A DNA stretch of 64,000 nt from Pseudocercospora fijiensis CIRAD86 (Eukaryota; Ascomycota; Dothideomycetes; Mycosphaerellales; Mycosphaerellaceae): the NCBI RefSeq assembly GCF_000340215.1, contig NW_006921540.1:2241431-2305430 (forward strand), given 5' to 3'. Numbering within the stretch: position 1 is the first letter of the stretch; each line of letters starts with the position of its first letter. A model generated the notes under the pieces. It worked only from the letters and a program-made list of their open reading frames with translations. It had not been told where the DNA came from and did not search any database. The translations under genes and the position numbers were made by a program. This document shows, piece by piece, positions 43,888-55,079 of the stretch.

Positions 43888-44689
43888 ATGGGTGATACGG
43901 ACGTAAGTAAAACAATCTCCCTCTAACCCACCCTACAATGAATGCATATTGATTAAATCCCTCAACCAGAGACCCTCCGACCTGGCACGAATCCGAGAAA
44001 ATCAAAGAAGATCACGAGCCCGAAGAAAAGAATACCTGCAAGACCTCGAAAGGAAATGGCGACGGTGTGAGAAATTTGGAATCGAGGCTTCGGTGGAAAT
44101 TCAAGTCGCTGCGAAAAAAGTTTTGGAGGAGAATTTGAGGTTGAGGGCTTTGCTTATGAGGAATGGCGTTTCTTTGGACGATGAGGGTCCGAGATCTACA
44201 TCTGATGTTGCTGCGGATTTGGATTCTTTGTTTGGTGCGAATCGGAGGTGTGGAGATTCATGCGGACTGAAACAGCAGCAGCAACAACAACGGACTTCTT
44301 CTGCTTCTCTTTCGCCTTGGCCGACACAGCGAAGTCCTCTGAGCAGCAACGAGAACACGTGCTCTACCCTCCTCCTCCCCCCCTCCTACCCACCCTCATC
44401 AGGACCTTGCACTGGCACAAACTCCACATCTCCAGCAAATTGGTCCACAGTCTCGGATCCAACAGCCTACAATGACCAATACGACTTACCTCCATCACAG
44501 CTAAACGACGCATCCTCGTGTCGAGACGTTGCAGATGCGATACGATACATTCGACCTGGAGTCGGAGACGAGTTGGAATCGGAGATGGGTTGTCAGGACG
44601 GTAATTATTGCGAAATACCTGCGACTCGGGCATTTGATCTCATGGATAGGTTTTCCTCTGATGATTTGGGTGGATCGAGACGACAATGA
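43888..44689 (+). CDS. Fungal bZIP transcription factor
   Basis: A 15-base first exon at 43888-43902 (MGDTD) joins exon 43970-44689 across a 67-base intron with a GTAAGT donor and CCAG acceptor; the product has 244 residues. The basic region RIRENQRRSRARRKEYL lies at about residues 12-28, immediately followed by a leucine-zipper-like helix (LQDLERKW, then VLEENLRLRALL). The N-terminal position of the bZIP, a short first exon and a long Ser/Pro/Gln-rich tail are typical of a large fungal bZIP group with roles in stress, sulfur or secondary metabolism; I cannot assign which. A poly-Gln stretch (CAGCAGCAGCAACAACAA) sits near residue 107. Confidence 0.82.
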
Positions 44690-44772
44690 CAATTGTGGTA
44701 CGCTTCGGAGAGGGGAAAGATGGGATTTGTTGGAGAGAGTTCTTTCAAGATTAATGTTATTTGTGTGAATTA

Positions 44773-46179
44773 TCACGAGCTTGATACGAGTGTTGAACAC
44801 GCCGAGGATGTTCCGTTCCCCACTACTTTATCTGCAATTGCTCCTGGACAACATGATCGGAGCTGAGCCATCGATGCGTTGCCCATACGCCTCATTGACC
44901 ACGAGTCGAGGACGCCGTTTGCCTGAGAAGTAGATGCAAGTTGGTCCAGTTGAGTCTGGGGATGCTCCATTCTAAGATCTGTTCAGACAGTCAGCATATG
45001 CTCGAATGAGGCTCTCGATATGTGGTTTGCGGTGACGAAGATTCCAATCAGGCTTTTAGCTCTTGAATTTTTCCACATTAATGTTCAGAACAGGTCTGTG
45101 AATTTTCAAAAATTTCATCATTGGAGAAATGTCGGAAGAGATTTTAGCACGTACCTTGACACAGCAGGGTTGAAGCTGATGTCGAACTGGCTAGACAGGA
45201 TAGCTGGATCGAAGAGGCTGTTGTACGGGAACTCGACGCCAGACTGCTCCAGGACACTGACCGCCTGCGCGTTGGACCACACACAGCTGAGATCCACACT
45301 TAAGCTGAGGTGCGCGATGGCCGCTTTCAAAAAGTATCTCGTTCTGCGCCATCGACATGCTAGGGTCGAAGGCATCCCAGCGTCCATCATCCTCAACTGC
45401 GGTGTTCGGGGCAGCAGGATTGAATGCGTGATCAAAGGGCGTTGTCAAAGACCGGCACCCAGTCGTCAGCTACCTAGGCGCTCAAAGGTGCACCACCTTG
45501 CCGCCACAGTCCTGATAGCGACTGTCCTGCCAACCGAGAGCTCACCGAGACGCTTTGTAGTCACGTTCAGTATGGGCACTGCCTCATCCCACGCCGGCTG
45601 TTCTGCTTGCCGAACATCCATTTCGACCGCGGCAAGATCGGGATCAGGCTGATCAAGCCGTGCTGGATACTCCGCCAGTATCAGCTTGCTTTCAGTGGCA
45701 AGGGCGGCCTCCACTGCAGCGGATATCGAGCGATTGATGCCTTGAGCCGAGAAAGCTGTGGTTGGTCGGTGAACTTGAATAAGGTCAAGAACTGCCAGCA
45801 CAGGCCGTGCACTCTTGTAACGCAGCGCAGTGTCAGCGTCATGTGGCCGTTTTGCGAGAGCCAGGCTGTAGGTCGCCAGATATGCTCGAAGATGAGTGAT
45901 GTCTGGGCAGAATACCAGCTTTAACGTGCGCGATGTGGACAGAAGCCGCAGGGTAGGTGTGCGCCAGAGGCGTCTCATGCGGTCGGTAGGGAGAGTAGCT
46001 TCGTCCAGCCCGGCCTCCGTAGAAGCAGCTGCATGCTCGAGAGACTCTATGAAAGCAGTCTTGGTGGAGCAGACCACCAAAGTTGATGGTGGTGCATGAC
46101 AATCGAGCACATGCTGCAGGAAGTCCAGTATGCCGGCGCCTTCGAGGACAATCGACTCGAGTGAAGGCATGTCTGACAA
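44773..46179 (-). CDS. Hypothetical protein with an apparent one-base frameshift
   Basis: Proposed exons are 46179-45474, 45396-45155 and 44971-44773, with introns of 77 bases (GTAGCT donor, GCAG acceptor) and 183 bases (GTACGT donor, TTAG acceptor). The first exon alone codes about 235 residues that read like a structured protein (STLVVCSTKTAFIESL, TLRLLSTSRTLKLVFC, GINRSISAAVEAAL). In exon 2 two good translations meet in different frames at a run of five T (plus-strand A run 45329-45333): WDAFDPSMSMAQNEIL before it and AAIAHLSLSVDLSCVWS after it. The total length is one base over a multiple of three, so a single-base difference in the run would give a closed frame of 381 residues. Either the assembly has an indel or the gene is broken. 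Exon 1 could also be a separate gene ending at 45466. The family is not recognised. Confidence 0.5.
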
Positions 46180-46731
46180 ATTTTGTCATGTGCAAGCAAC
46201 TGTGACTATCGCCATGCAATTTTAGAAGTGAGGCAGATGGATCAAATTGCTGCCGCAGCTGAAGCTGGAAAGTGAGAGTCAGTAGTGGGGAGCAAAGGCG
46301 CCGCGCATGACATGTTGATGCTGCCTCCAGATGATTCAGTTCATGGAAGCGTCGGCGAGCAATGTCGAGCGGCGCGGCGCGACGTTTGGTTGTTCACATG
46401 TTGATGTGTTGAAGAAGAAGTAGAAGTTGGTCCACCAACATTTCGTGCTTTGGATGCGAAGTCTTGGCAAGAAGCGCATCCCTGTCAGTGCTCAGCCCGC
46501 ACAACGTGGAGCCCCACCAGTGTACGGTGACCAGTGGTCATGAGCTGGAAGGTAGAAGGTCGCCTCACTACACCGGCCAGCTGCAGTTCTGGTCGCACTT
46601 GCCTGAAGGGCAGCCAGGCAGGCTCGCGGTGACACGATGGAGTCAATTTCGCGCATAAGCTCGATGCTGGAGACAGGTATGCACCGAGAACCACCACCAC
46701 CACCACTACCACCACCACCGCCGCCAGCAAC
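46180..46731. other. Divergent promoter with CCA microsatellite
   Basis: 552 bases between the frameshifted hypothetical gene (minus) and AP-3 beta (plus). An ACC/CCA-rich run at about 46,690-46,729 lies directly before the AP-3 start codon, in its 5-prime leader. Confidence 0.6.
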
Positions 46732-49184
46732 ATGGAGAGCATTCGCTGGGAGCTCCCGCAGCCAAAGCTGATGCCAGACACAGCACGCGACTTGACACTC
46801 GAGGCCGCGCGAGATGCCGGGCCACGAAGAAGCACGAAGCCGCTGCCGGCGCAGCAGATCAAGAAAATGCTGGACAGCAGGAATGAAAGAGACGTGCTCG
46901 ACGGGCTGCGGAGAGTGGTTGCGGTATGCTCTGCGACCCCGAGTCCATATGTGTATATACGGATACATGTTGATAATGGCTGTAGATGCAATACTCCAAT
47001 CCTCCACAGCCGACGTTGACCTTCTTTCCTGCTGTTCTGAAGACCCTCTCATGGCAGTATCCATCGACACGCCCATTGGTCTACAATTACTTGATCCACC
47101 ATGCTGAGGCTGACCCAGACACTGCTTTGCTGGCGATCAACACAATACAAAAGTCATTATCCGACGCGAATCCGAGAGTGCGGGCAATGGCACTCAAGAC
47201 CATGTCCGGAATTCGAGTTCCTGTCATCTCCCAGATTGTCAGCCTCGCCATTAAAAAAGGCGTTAGCGACTTGTCACCCGTGGTCCGCAAGGTCGCAGCT
47301 TTGGCCTGCGTCAAATGCATAAAGCTTGACCCGAATACGCGGCCGCAGGTGGGAGAGTACCTGGCCACGCTCCTGGCTGACAAGCAGTACTATGTGGCCG
47401 GAGCTGCCGTCCAGGCCTTTCTAGAAATATGTCCAGATCGCCTTGATATGATCCATCCAAACTATCGTCGGCTCTGCAAAATGATCGTCGACATGGACGA
47501 ATGGGGCCAGCTTGCGCTCATTAAGCTCTTCACGGTCTACTCACGCAAATGCTTTCCGCGGAGGACGAAGCGAGTCAAGAAAGCCGTCAACCAAGAGCAG
47601 CGTGCCAAAGACTTCTACGAAGACTTGGATGAGCGGGAAGAAAACGAGGATGACTTTGAAGAAGTCGAGCAAATCGATGCGGACCTGGAGCTCTTTTTGA
47701 AATCCATTCAGCCCCTTCTATCGAGTCGGAACTCTGCCGTAATCGTTGCTGTGGCTCGAGCTTACCTTTACCTCTCGCCTTCCAAACACCTACCTCAAGC
47801 TATCGGACCGCTGATAGCTTTGCTACGCTCTCCTCAAGACATCAATCAGGTTGCGCTCTACAATATCGTCCAAGTGTGCCTCACCGATCCAACCTATTTC
47901 GTGCCATACCTGCGGCACTTCCTCATACGATCGAATGAGGCCCCTCATATCTGGCAGCTCAAGCTGGAAATCCTTACGCTTATATTCCCACACAGTCCGA
48001 AAGAGACGCAAGATTTGATATTGGCAGAGCTGGAACATTTCTCAAAAGGCCATAATGCCCAACTGGTCCGTGAAAGTGTTCGAGCGATAGGACGCTGCGC
48101 GCAGGCTTCAAGTGACGCAACATCGCGACGATGTTTATCATTGCTGCTTAAGCAAATCCGAAGCTCAGATGCCACACTGGTCGGCGAAGCTATGGAGGTG
48201 ATACGACATCTCATACAACGCGCTCCAAACGAACACCGCAAAACCGTCATCCGACTCGCCAAGAATCTAGACACCTTATCTTCACCCACAGCTCGAGCAA
48301 GCATAGTCTGGCTAGTGGGAGAATTCGCCGGAATCGACCCAGAAAGCAACATCGCAGCCGACGTCCTCCGAATCCTAATCAAGAACTACCCTGACGAAAA
48401 CGACGAAGTCCGCGCACAAATCATCCTCCTTGGTGCAAAAGTCTACCTCCACTATCTCAACGCTAAAAACGAAAAGCAAAAAGCAATCGAAGCCCTCAAT
48501 CCAGAAAAGCCGCCGCCGCAAACATCCACGATCCTGTCAGATGACACTGAAGGTTTCCGTGAAGACGCTTTCTCTTCAACACCCGAGAAACCAGAAGAAG
48601 CCGAAAGCAAACCCAAAGATCCCATCGAACTCCTCTACGCCCACACCATGCTTCTAGCGCGGTACACACCCTCCTACTCCCTCCGTGACCGTGCCCGTCT
48701 TTTCCGATCTTTACTCGCAATCGAAACCTCGACAGAACTCGCTTCTCTCTTACTCCTAGCGCCCAAACCTGTGCCGCAAGCTCCCTCGCCTTCGGAAAGT
48801 CGGAGAGATCTCCTTCTTGGTTCTACGGCTCTGGTTCTTGGGACGGAGGTTCGAGGTTATGAGAGGTTGCCGGAGTGGGTGACGGAGGGCGAGGAGCCGG
48901 ATTCGAGATTGAGGGATGATGAAGGCGGAAAGGAGTATGTGGCTGATAGAGTCGTGACAGCGGCGGAGAGGTTGGATGAACAGGCAGAGAGGGATCACGG
49001 GTATAGTGGGGGTAAGGTTAGGAAGGAGAAGACGTTGGATGATTGGTTGGATGAGAGTGAGGAGAGTGAGAGTGAGAGTGAAGAGGAGGAGACTGAGTCG
49101 GAAGAGGAAGAGGAAGAGGACGAGGAAGAAAGTGAATATGAGACGGATAGTGAGGAGGATGAGAGGGCTGGGTTGGTGAAATGA
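46732..49184 (+). CDS. apl6: AP-3 complex subunit beta
   Basis: The large beta chain of the AP-3 adaptor, which sorts cargo from the Golgi or endosome to the vacuole. Exons 46732-46923 and 46986-49184 (62-base intron, GTATGC donor, TGTAG acceptor) give 796 residues. The join is in phase and yields LDGLRRVVAMQYSNPPQPTL. The adaptin trunk is all-helical HEAT-like repeats with the family block HHAEADPDTALLAINTIQKS, then IRVPVISQIVSLAIKKGVSD and SPVVRKVAALACVKCIKLDP. An acidic insertion sits near residue 280. The C terminus is a very acidic Ser/Glu stretch (DESEESESESEEEETE), the hinge of AP-3 beta chains; no separate ear domain follows, as is usual in fungi. It ends 50 bases from the convergent CCA1-Tti2 stop. 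Confidence 0.92.
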
Positions 49185-49234
49185 TGTCGCAGCGACAGAA
49201 TCTTGAGCATTGAATCATTATGATCGATCCCATC

Positions 49235-52206
49235 TCAAGCGAACAAGTCTCTCAACCTCCCATCCACAACCAAAAACCCTTCGCACTCCTTCTCCAAATC
49301 ACATCCCTCTCCCTCTTGCTTCTCCACCGATATTTTCAGCAACCTCACACACTCCCTCAACTCCTTCCTCACATCATCCACGGGCGTCCCGTCCACGCCT
49401 TGGATTTTTAACCAACAAAACATCACACCCTTGAGTACCTCTCCCCTATACACCACCATCCTAGGCCAAGAATTTCTGATCAAAGCCTGCATCGCCCTAG
49501 CCGAAGTCTCGAGCAAAGTCAACGTAGCAATTCCCGTGGGATCAGAAAGACTTTCTGATAGCATGGGTAAGATGTATTTGATGTGTTTCACGGAATCTAT
49601 ACCGAGTTCATCGAGATAGATGCCAAGTTGGTGGAAGAGGATTTCGAGGATGTGTGGATGAGAGGGGCAATGGGTATAGCCGTAAATGATTCCTTTGCGA
49701 ATGATGGTGTCGAGAAGTTTTACGCGGTGCGGTTTGTCGTTGGGGAAGCGGCTTTTGGATAAGATTAGGAGTGCTGGGTATAGTGCTTTGAGGAGGGGGA
49801 TTGATTCTTCTTCTGGACTTATTGTGGGGATGTATGTGAGGCAGGGTAGTAGTGCTTCTTCGAAAACTTCGCCGAGGCCGGTGCGGTTGAGAAGGGAGGT
49901 GGGTGTGGATTTGAGGAGGAAGGTGAGGAGTTCTGTTCCTAGTTGTTTGTATTTCGTTTCCCAGTCGTCGAGGAGAGTGAGGATTGGTGGGATGACGAGG
50001 GGCCAGACTTCGGAAACTCGATGCTCGTTCAGGCTTTTGATTGTCCATCCAAGAATGTCGAGAACGAAGGCATCTTTGGAGGATTTCCAAGGCTTGTTCG
50101 CAGTGTCTTCCATTGACTGAAGTGTGATTTTCTGTGGGAGCTGTTCTGTGGTGATTTTACGGCCCTGTTCGGTTACCGTTCTGGGTGTGGCCTTGATGAA
50201 CAGAGGACGAATCGTAAGCTTTAGGAAGTGACGGACAAGATCGAAGGTAAGCTCACCATTGGCTTGGTGATTCTTCACCTCTTCAATTGCTTGTTGAGCA
50301 TCATTCGTGCCGGGGTGCCGCAACTGCCAGGCCATGACAACATCGAGAGCATCTTTCATCCATGGACCTGGAGGAGTGCCAATAGCTTTGGCGAGGGCTT
50401 TGCCATCGAGTAGTGGCTTCAGAGCGCAGACATCTGTGATATCGAGAGCGCGAAGATGTTCGATGAAGGCGATGTACTTTCGTTCGATCGCTAAACATCG
50501 TCAGCGCGATCAGAGTTCAGTGTGGAATCAACAAGTGTTCACTTACTCTCTATCTGGCCTTGATTGTCCGCGAATTCCACCAACAGCGAGTAGATTATTT
50601 GGCTTCGCCAGCTTGTTCCCCACCTACGTATCGCCATGCCGAGAGCATCGCGAGCGGCAGGATCTTCGCCCTCGAATCTCTTGTCGGGCCGCCGTTTCCT
50701 ATCATAGACTTTGTCGACCAGATCTGAGATCTCAGTCTGGTTGCGAACGGAAGCATTGATGACATCGCTGATCTTGTTGGGTGTCTTGATGCCTTCTCGC
50801 GCTACAGTTACCGGAATGGGAGGCGGCGGCTTCTTTCCAGGCTCCGCAGGCTCTGGGTGCGGCGCATCACGATAAGGAATGACCGCCGCAAGAATCCAGG
50901 CGAGATATGACTCTTCGCTGTCTCTCGCTAAATTTTCCTGCAGCACGCCGCCGGAACTGAGTATCTCCTCAAGGGTGTCGATGATTATGCTCCAGCCTTC
51001 AATGTCTGGTGTGTAGTGGTCTTCCTTGGCAACCATAGGTTCGGAGAAGATCGTATCGTACAGGCCAAGAGAAAAGACAAGCCTCATTGCTTCGTGCGGG
51101 TGCGGCCCAAGCAATGCTTTCTCGAGCTCAGTACCGACGCGCTCTCTGCTGATTTTGCGACGCAGCTCGTGCTTGATGTCTTCGTTGCCCATTGCTTGCA
51201 GAGTTTCGTCGTCGATGGTATACTCCAGCCTACTAGCAAAGCGAATGAGTCGCAACACGCGCAATGGATCATCCTTGAAAGTCTGATATGGTTCCAGCGG
51301 AGTTCGAATCAGTTTCTTCGCCATATCCTCGTGGCCTCGGCCGGTGAAGTCCTCAATCTGCTCGGTGTTAATGTTGTAGAACATGGCATTGACTGTCGCA
51401 TCACGCCGTAAAGCGTCTTCTACTGGGGTGCCGAACTCCATCTGAGGATTTCGGCTATCATCAGAATAGGTCTCCTTTCTTAAATTGACCAGATCAATGT
51501 CCAGTCCCAGTATTCGCATGGTAGTAGTCTCGAGATGTTTCGACTTCTCGGGGTTAGCTTCGATCTTGTGCAGACCACCAAGGGTCTTGGATTTGTTGGT
51601 TGCTCCGGCTTTCTGGCTCTGCTTCTCGTTTGCAGCAATTGATTCCAGGCCATACTTTTCGAGATTCCCAGGAATTTCCAGATACTCCTTTAAGCGGAGG
51701 CCAAACTGGTAGCCCGTCATCTTGTTGATAGCCACATCGATATCGTGGCTTTGCACACCTAAAAGCTTGTCCCGAACCCATCCTCCCGTGAAGCGTAGTG
51801 TGATGGGCTGTTTTGCGAGGTCGTCAGGTACGGGAACTTGGCCTTCAGCATCAGGCGGCGATGGTGCGGCATCAATATGCTTTGCAACGTCCAGCAGTAG
51901 CGTGCGAAGTGTTTCTTCCACTGGCGTCAATTCTAGCTTCGCCGGTGCGCCAGACTCATCCTCAATTTCCTGGACGAGCAAAGGCATGTCGGTGGACAGG
52001 CGGCGACAATGCGATATCGAAGAATGATTCAGTCTCCTTCGTTTCGTGCCCTCATGTGACGGGATGATTTGTCGGACCGCAGGCATGCAAGATACGGGCT
52101 TGCATTGGACGTAACTGGTGGAAGTGATGCTGCGAAGTCGAATCCAGCTTCCAGAGATGTGTCTTCGTCGAGCCCAGTGAGTCAGCCTTCGTGTGACTTG
52201 AAGCAT
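49235..52206 (-). CDS. cca1: CCA tRNA nucleotidyltransferase fused to a Tti2 domain
   Basis: Exons 52206-50547 and 50490-49235 join across a 56-base intron (GTAAGT donor, GCTGACGATG branch, TTTAG acceptor) and give 971 residues in one frame. The first 75 residues are Arg/Ser/His-rich, fitting a mitochondrial targeting segment; Met74 (DMPLLVQEIEDE) could start a cytosolic form. The class II nucleotidyltransferase head follows: RFTGGWVRDKLLG with the catalytic DIDVAI, RRDATVNAMFYN, DDPLRVLRLIRFASR and the ISRERVGTELEKAL turn. The known fungal CCA1 C-terminal block, LLDGKALAKAIG and WMKDALDVVMAWQLRHP, is intact. The frame then runs straight into a Tti2 (former DUF2454) domain: IRPLFIKATPRTVTEQGRK, PLVIPPILTLLDDWETKYK, RTGLGEVFEEALLPCL and WPRMVVYRGEVLKG. 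Tti2 is part of the TTT complex that stabilises PIKK kinases. No ATG lies between the two parts. Confidence 0.88.
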
Positions 52207-52607
52207 TCACCAGCATGAAATTGGCGACTGCTCACATGCAATATGTATCGTGAGCCCAAGGGGGTGGTGGTCCCGATGCCGATGCCTGCAAGATTGTTGT
52301 GGGTGTCGTTGTGTGCATGTGAAATGTTTGCTCGTGATGTCGAGGCAAGAGTTTGGCATGAGCAGTCTCCACACGCCAGGCGCTGATTGGTCAATCTTTT
52401 TGAGCCTTGTTGACAAGCGACGTCGTAGTCGGCACCAGCTGCCTCTCAGATCATCTGCTGCCACGTCGGCTTCGGCTTTGGTCCTGTGCTATAACAGAGA
52501 CATGAGGGAGACTTCACCAAGCGACAGCCCACACGCATAGAATCGCCATCGCCAATGCCAAAATCACTCGTCGTCCACCCGAATACCAGCTCGAGGCTTT
52601 GTCGCCC
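52207..52607. other. Divergent promoter region
   Basis: The region between the CCA1-Tti2 gene (minus) and TRS85 (plus). In the TRS85 frame the sequence stays open upstream of its first ATG back to a TGA near 52,502 and reads plausibly (RRPPEYQLEALSP), so a 5-prime TRS85 exon may be spliced on here, for example at the CATAG near 52,540. Confidence 0.5.
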
Positions 52608-55079
52608 ATGCCCGATCCAATATCGCCGCAGGAGTCTGATTCTGAATCCATCTCTGTGCACAAGAGAAGGCTTGGGAAGTCGCCGCTATCATCCATCTCG
52701 ACTCTTCCATACCGCCGAAGTAATGCCTCCTTGTCGAACCTCTTCTCGTCGACGACATCCCTCCCTACTTGGCCGGGCTCGCCCTCTCCGAGCCAGTCAG
52801 GGACGGTGACACCGACCGTGGCGACCAGCAATGGTTCTAGATTCTCGCCCGCTGGATCGACTATACGGTCACCTTCGCCTGCGCCTTCGGGTCAAGTCAG
52901 CAGCAATGATATTAGAGATTTGATACTGCGCGCTTTCTCGCCGCATGTGTCCGTGCTAGCTTCCTACGATACCGAGGAGCTCATACGGCACAAGGGAGTC
53001 AATGGTGGCCTACTAGAGCTATTGCGACCGTTTGGCGAACAAATTCCAGGCAAAGTCACAATTCGTGACAGCACTGGAGTGAGCAGAATATGGGACGATT
53101 TCGCGATTCGTTTCGCTGGTGTGAAGGATGGCCTGGAGAATCCTCGCACGACGGACAGGAGAAGCACTGACTCGGCTGGTCCTGGTGCGAGATCTGGAAA
53201 CAAAACATCAGTGCTCGAATATAAGCCTGCCAGACTACGGACCGGGGGAGATGTGCCGCAGATCGAAGAGTTGGTCGAGCGACACTTGACCTTTTACGAG
53301 GAGAATTCTGGACCCATAGAGGCCAGCTACATGACAGCCAAGGACACTGCGCAGATCCATGATCCGGCTCGCACGTCTCCATTCTATTCTTTATATTTAC
53401 GCCGACTACTTTCCGGCCTTCCTCTCCTCCCGTCCGAAACGCTGAGCCATCCGGTTGCAGCTGTCATTGCTATTTCCTCCAGATCAGCTTCTCCAATAGA
53501 AGAGCTTCGAGGTCTTTACGACTCGTCAAACTCGGGCGAGCACCGGCTGCCGCAATGGGTGCATAATGAATTCCTACGCTATTATGTTTTGATACATGAC
53601 GAGGATTATGATGATATCACGAAGTCTATGGCCCTGTACGATCAGATGAAGCGACATTTTGGCTTGCACTGCCATCTTCTGCGCCTGCGTAGTACGCAGT
53701 GTGTCTCATCCGACGACGACAGCGTGAGACTCCCTCCGTGCGAATGGACTGCTGCAGCCGAGGAGCTTGCCGAAATTGTTCGACACGAGACCAACGAGGA
53801 CGAGGAAGACTCTTCTCCATACATTTTCGAGACCGATGCAACGGCAATTCGCGCATTCGTTCGCGAGATGGTCACGCAGTCCATCATACCTTCTATGGAG
53901 CGCGCTTCTGCAACCTGGAACGACCAGGTAGCATCGCGGCGGCGAGGCTTGAGCGGCAGGTTCATGTCCCTTTCCAAACGATTCACGACGTTCGGAGGCC
54001 GCAACTCGTCAGGGCCGACTCTTGGAGGTGCTGGCAGTAATTATGACAGCTTGCAAGGCTTCTATAGACCCGACGCTCCGGAGGCCATCATGCGCAAGCT
54101 CGGAGACTATGCCATGATGTTGCGTGACTTTAGGCTGGCAAATGGAACATTTGAGATTCTCTGCCAAGACTTCAAGAATGATAAAGCCTGGAAGCACTAC
54201 GCCGGTGCCAACGAAATGGCGGCAGTCAGTTTGATGCTCGCAACTGGGCCCAACAACAAGATTCGCATTGAAGGCATTGACCAGTATCTCGAGACGGCAT
54301 ATTACTCGTATGTCACGCGGGTCGGTGCGCCTTACAATGCACTACGTACTCTCGTGCTTGGCTTTGAGCTCTTAAAGATGCGAGGAGGCAACGCACTCGA
54401 CGATGCTGCCAGATGGGCGAACAGAATACTCGACGACAGACTGATCGGGAGTGTCGGCCACGCCCTGCTCATGGAACGTATTGCTACCTGCTTCGCAGAA
54501 AGAACGGCTGTCGGTGGTCTTGTTGACATCAATAGAGATCGCAAGGCAGCTTTCTGGAATTCGCACGCGGCAGACGCTTGGCTTCGGCTGGAAAAAGCGT
54601 CCCAATCTGAGAAGTGCCTCGCGGAAGCATTTCGGTTGTACGGTTTAGAGGACGACGAAAGTGCTGTTGGCTTCGACCACATGGCCACTTTCCTGTTCTC
54701 CTTGCAGGAGACCGTGGCCGCGAATCGCGGCGGCGTCCATCATCTTGACGAGGAGGACCTGGTCGATGACCTGACCGAGCCGATTCAGCAGGAGACTGAG
54801 CAGATGAGCCAGCAGCCAGCGCCTTCTGGGCCAGTTGGACACGGTCATCGAAGGAGCTTGAGTACTGGTGCCGCGCCTCCTATCGGCACGTTGGGTAATG
54901 CCCACGCGCATCGCCGGAGCTTGAGCTCCACAACAGGTCCGCCGCAGATACAAGCATCGTTCGATCCTCTCGGCGCAATGCCTAGCGTGTACGAAGGCGA
55001 TACAGCACCCACTGCGCGAGATGCGCCTTTGGGTCCAGTGCAGGAACGTAAAGATAGAAGAGACGATGGATTTGAATGA
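52608..55079 (+). CDS. trs85: TRAPP complex subunit Trs85
   Basis: Trs85 is the subunit that defines TRAPPIII, which activates the Ypt1/Rab1 GTPase in autophagy and early Golgi traffic. From the first ATG the protein has 823 residues. A Ser/Pro-rich, disordered N terminus (about 90 residues) precedes the conserved start NDIRDLILRAFSPHVSVLAS, then LIRHKGVNGGLLELLRPFGE, TSPFYSLYLRRLLSGLPLL and WVHNEFLRYYVLIHDE. The middle TRAPP-linked helical region includes RKLGDYAMMLRDFRLA and ILCQDFKNDKAWKHYAGANE. The C-terminal 100 residues are His/Ser/Pro-rich and probably disordered, with two related HRRSLS blocks. The true N terminus may lie in an upstream exon, because the frame is open before this ATG. 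Confidence 0.87.
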   Translation: MPDPISPQESDSESISVHKRRLGKSPLSSISTLPYRRSNASLSNLFSSTTSLPTWPGSPSPSQSGTVTPTVATSNGSRFSPAGSTIRSPSPAPSGQVSSNDIRDLILRAFSPHVSVLASYDTEELIRHKGVNGGLLELLRPFGEQIPGKVTIRDSTGVSRIWDDFAIRFAGVKDGLENPRTTDRRSTDSAGPGARSGNKTSVLEYKPARLRTGGDVPQIEELVERHLTFYEENSGPIEASYMTAKDTAQIHDPARTSPFYSLYLRRLLSGLPLLPSETLSHPVAAVIAISSRSASPIEELRGLYDSSNSGEHRLPQWVHNEFLRYYVLIHDEDYDDITKSMALYDQMKRHFGLHCHLLRLRSTQCVSSDDDSVRLPPCEWTAAAEELAEIVRHETNEDEEDSSPYIFETDATAIRAFVREMVTQSIIPSMERASATWNDQVASRRRGLSGRFMSLSKRFTTFGGRNSSGPTLGGAGSNYDSLQGFYRPDAPEAIMRKLGDYAMMLRDFRLANGTFEILCQDFKNDKAWKHYAGANEMAAVSLMLATGPNNKIRIEGIDQYLETAYYSYVTRVGAPYNALRTLVLGFELLKMRGGNALDDAARWANRILDDRLIGSVGHALLMERIATCFAERTAVGGLVDINRDRKAAFWNSHAADAWLRLEKASQSEKCLAEAFRLYGLEDDESAVGFDHMATFLFSLQETVAANRGGVHHLDEEDLVDDLTEPIQQETEQMSQQPAPSGPVGHGHRRSLSTGAAPPIGTLGNAHAHRRSLSSTTGPPQIQASFDPLGAMPSVYEGDTAPTARDAPLGPVQERKDRRDDGFE

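Noticed and set aside
45020..45652. Plus-strand open frame of 210 codons
   Set aside because: Antisense to the frameshifted minus-strand gene; low-quality translation with no domain.
50219..50256. Intron that would separate CCA1 from Tti2
   Set aside because: GT and AG ends are present, but 38 bases is below workable fungal intron size and the shifted frame ends after a short tail without Tti2.
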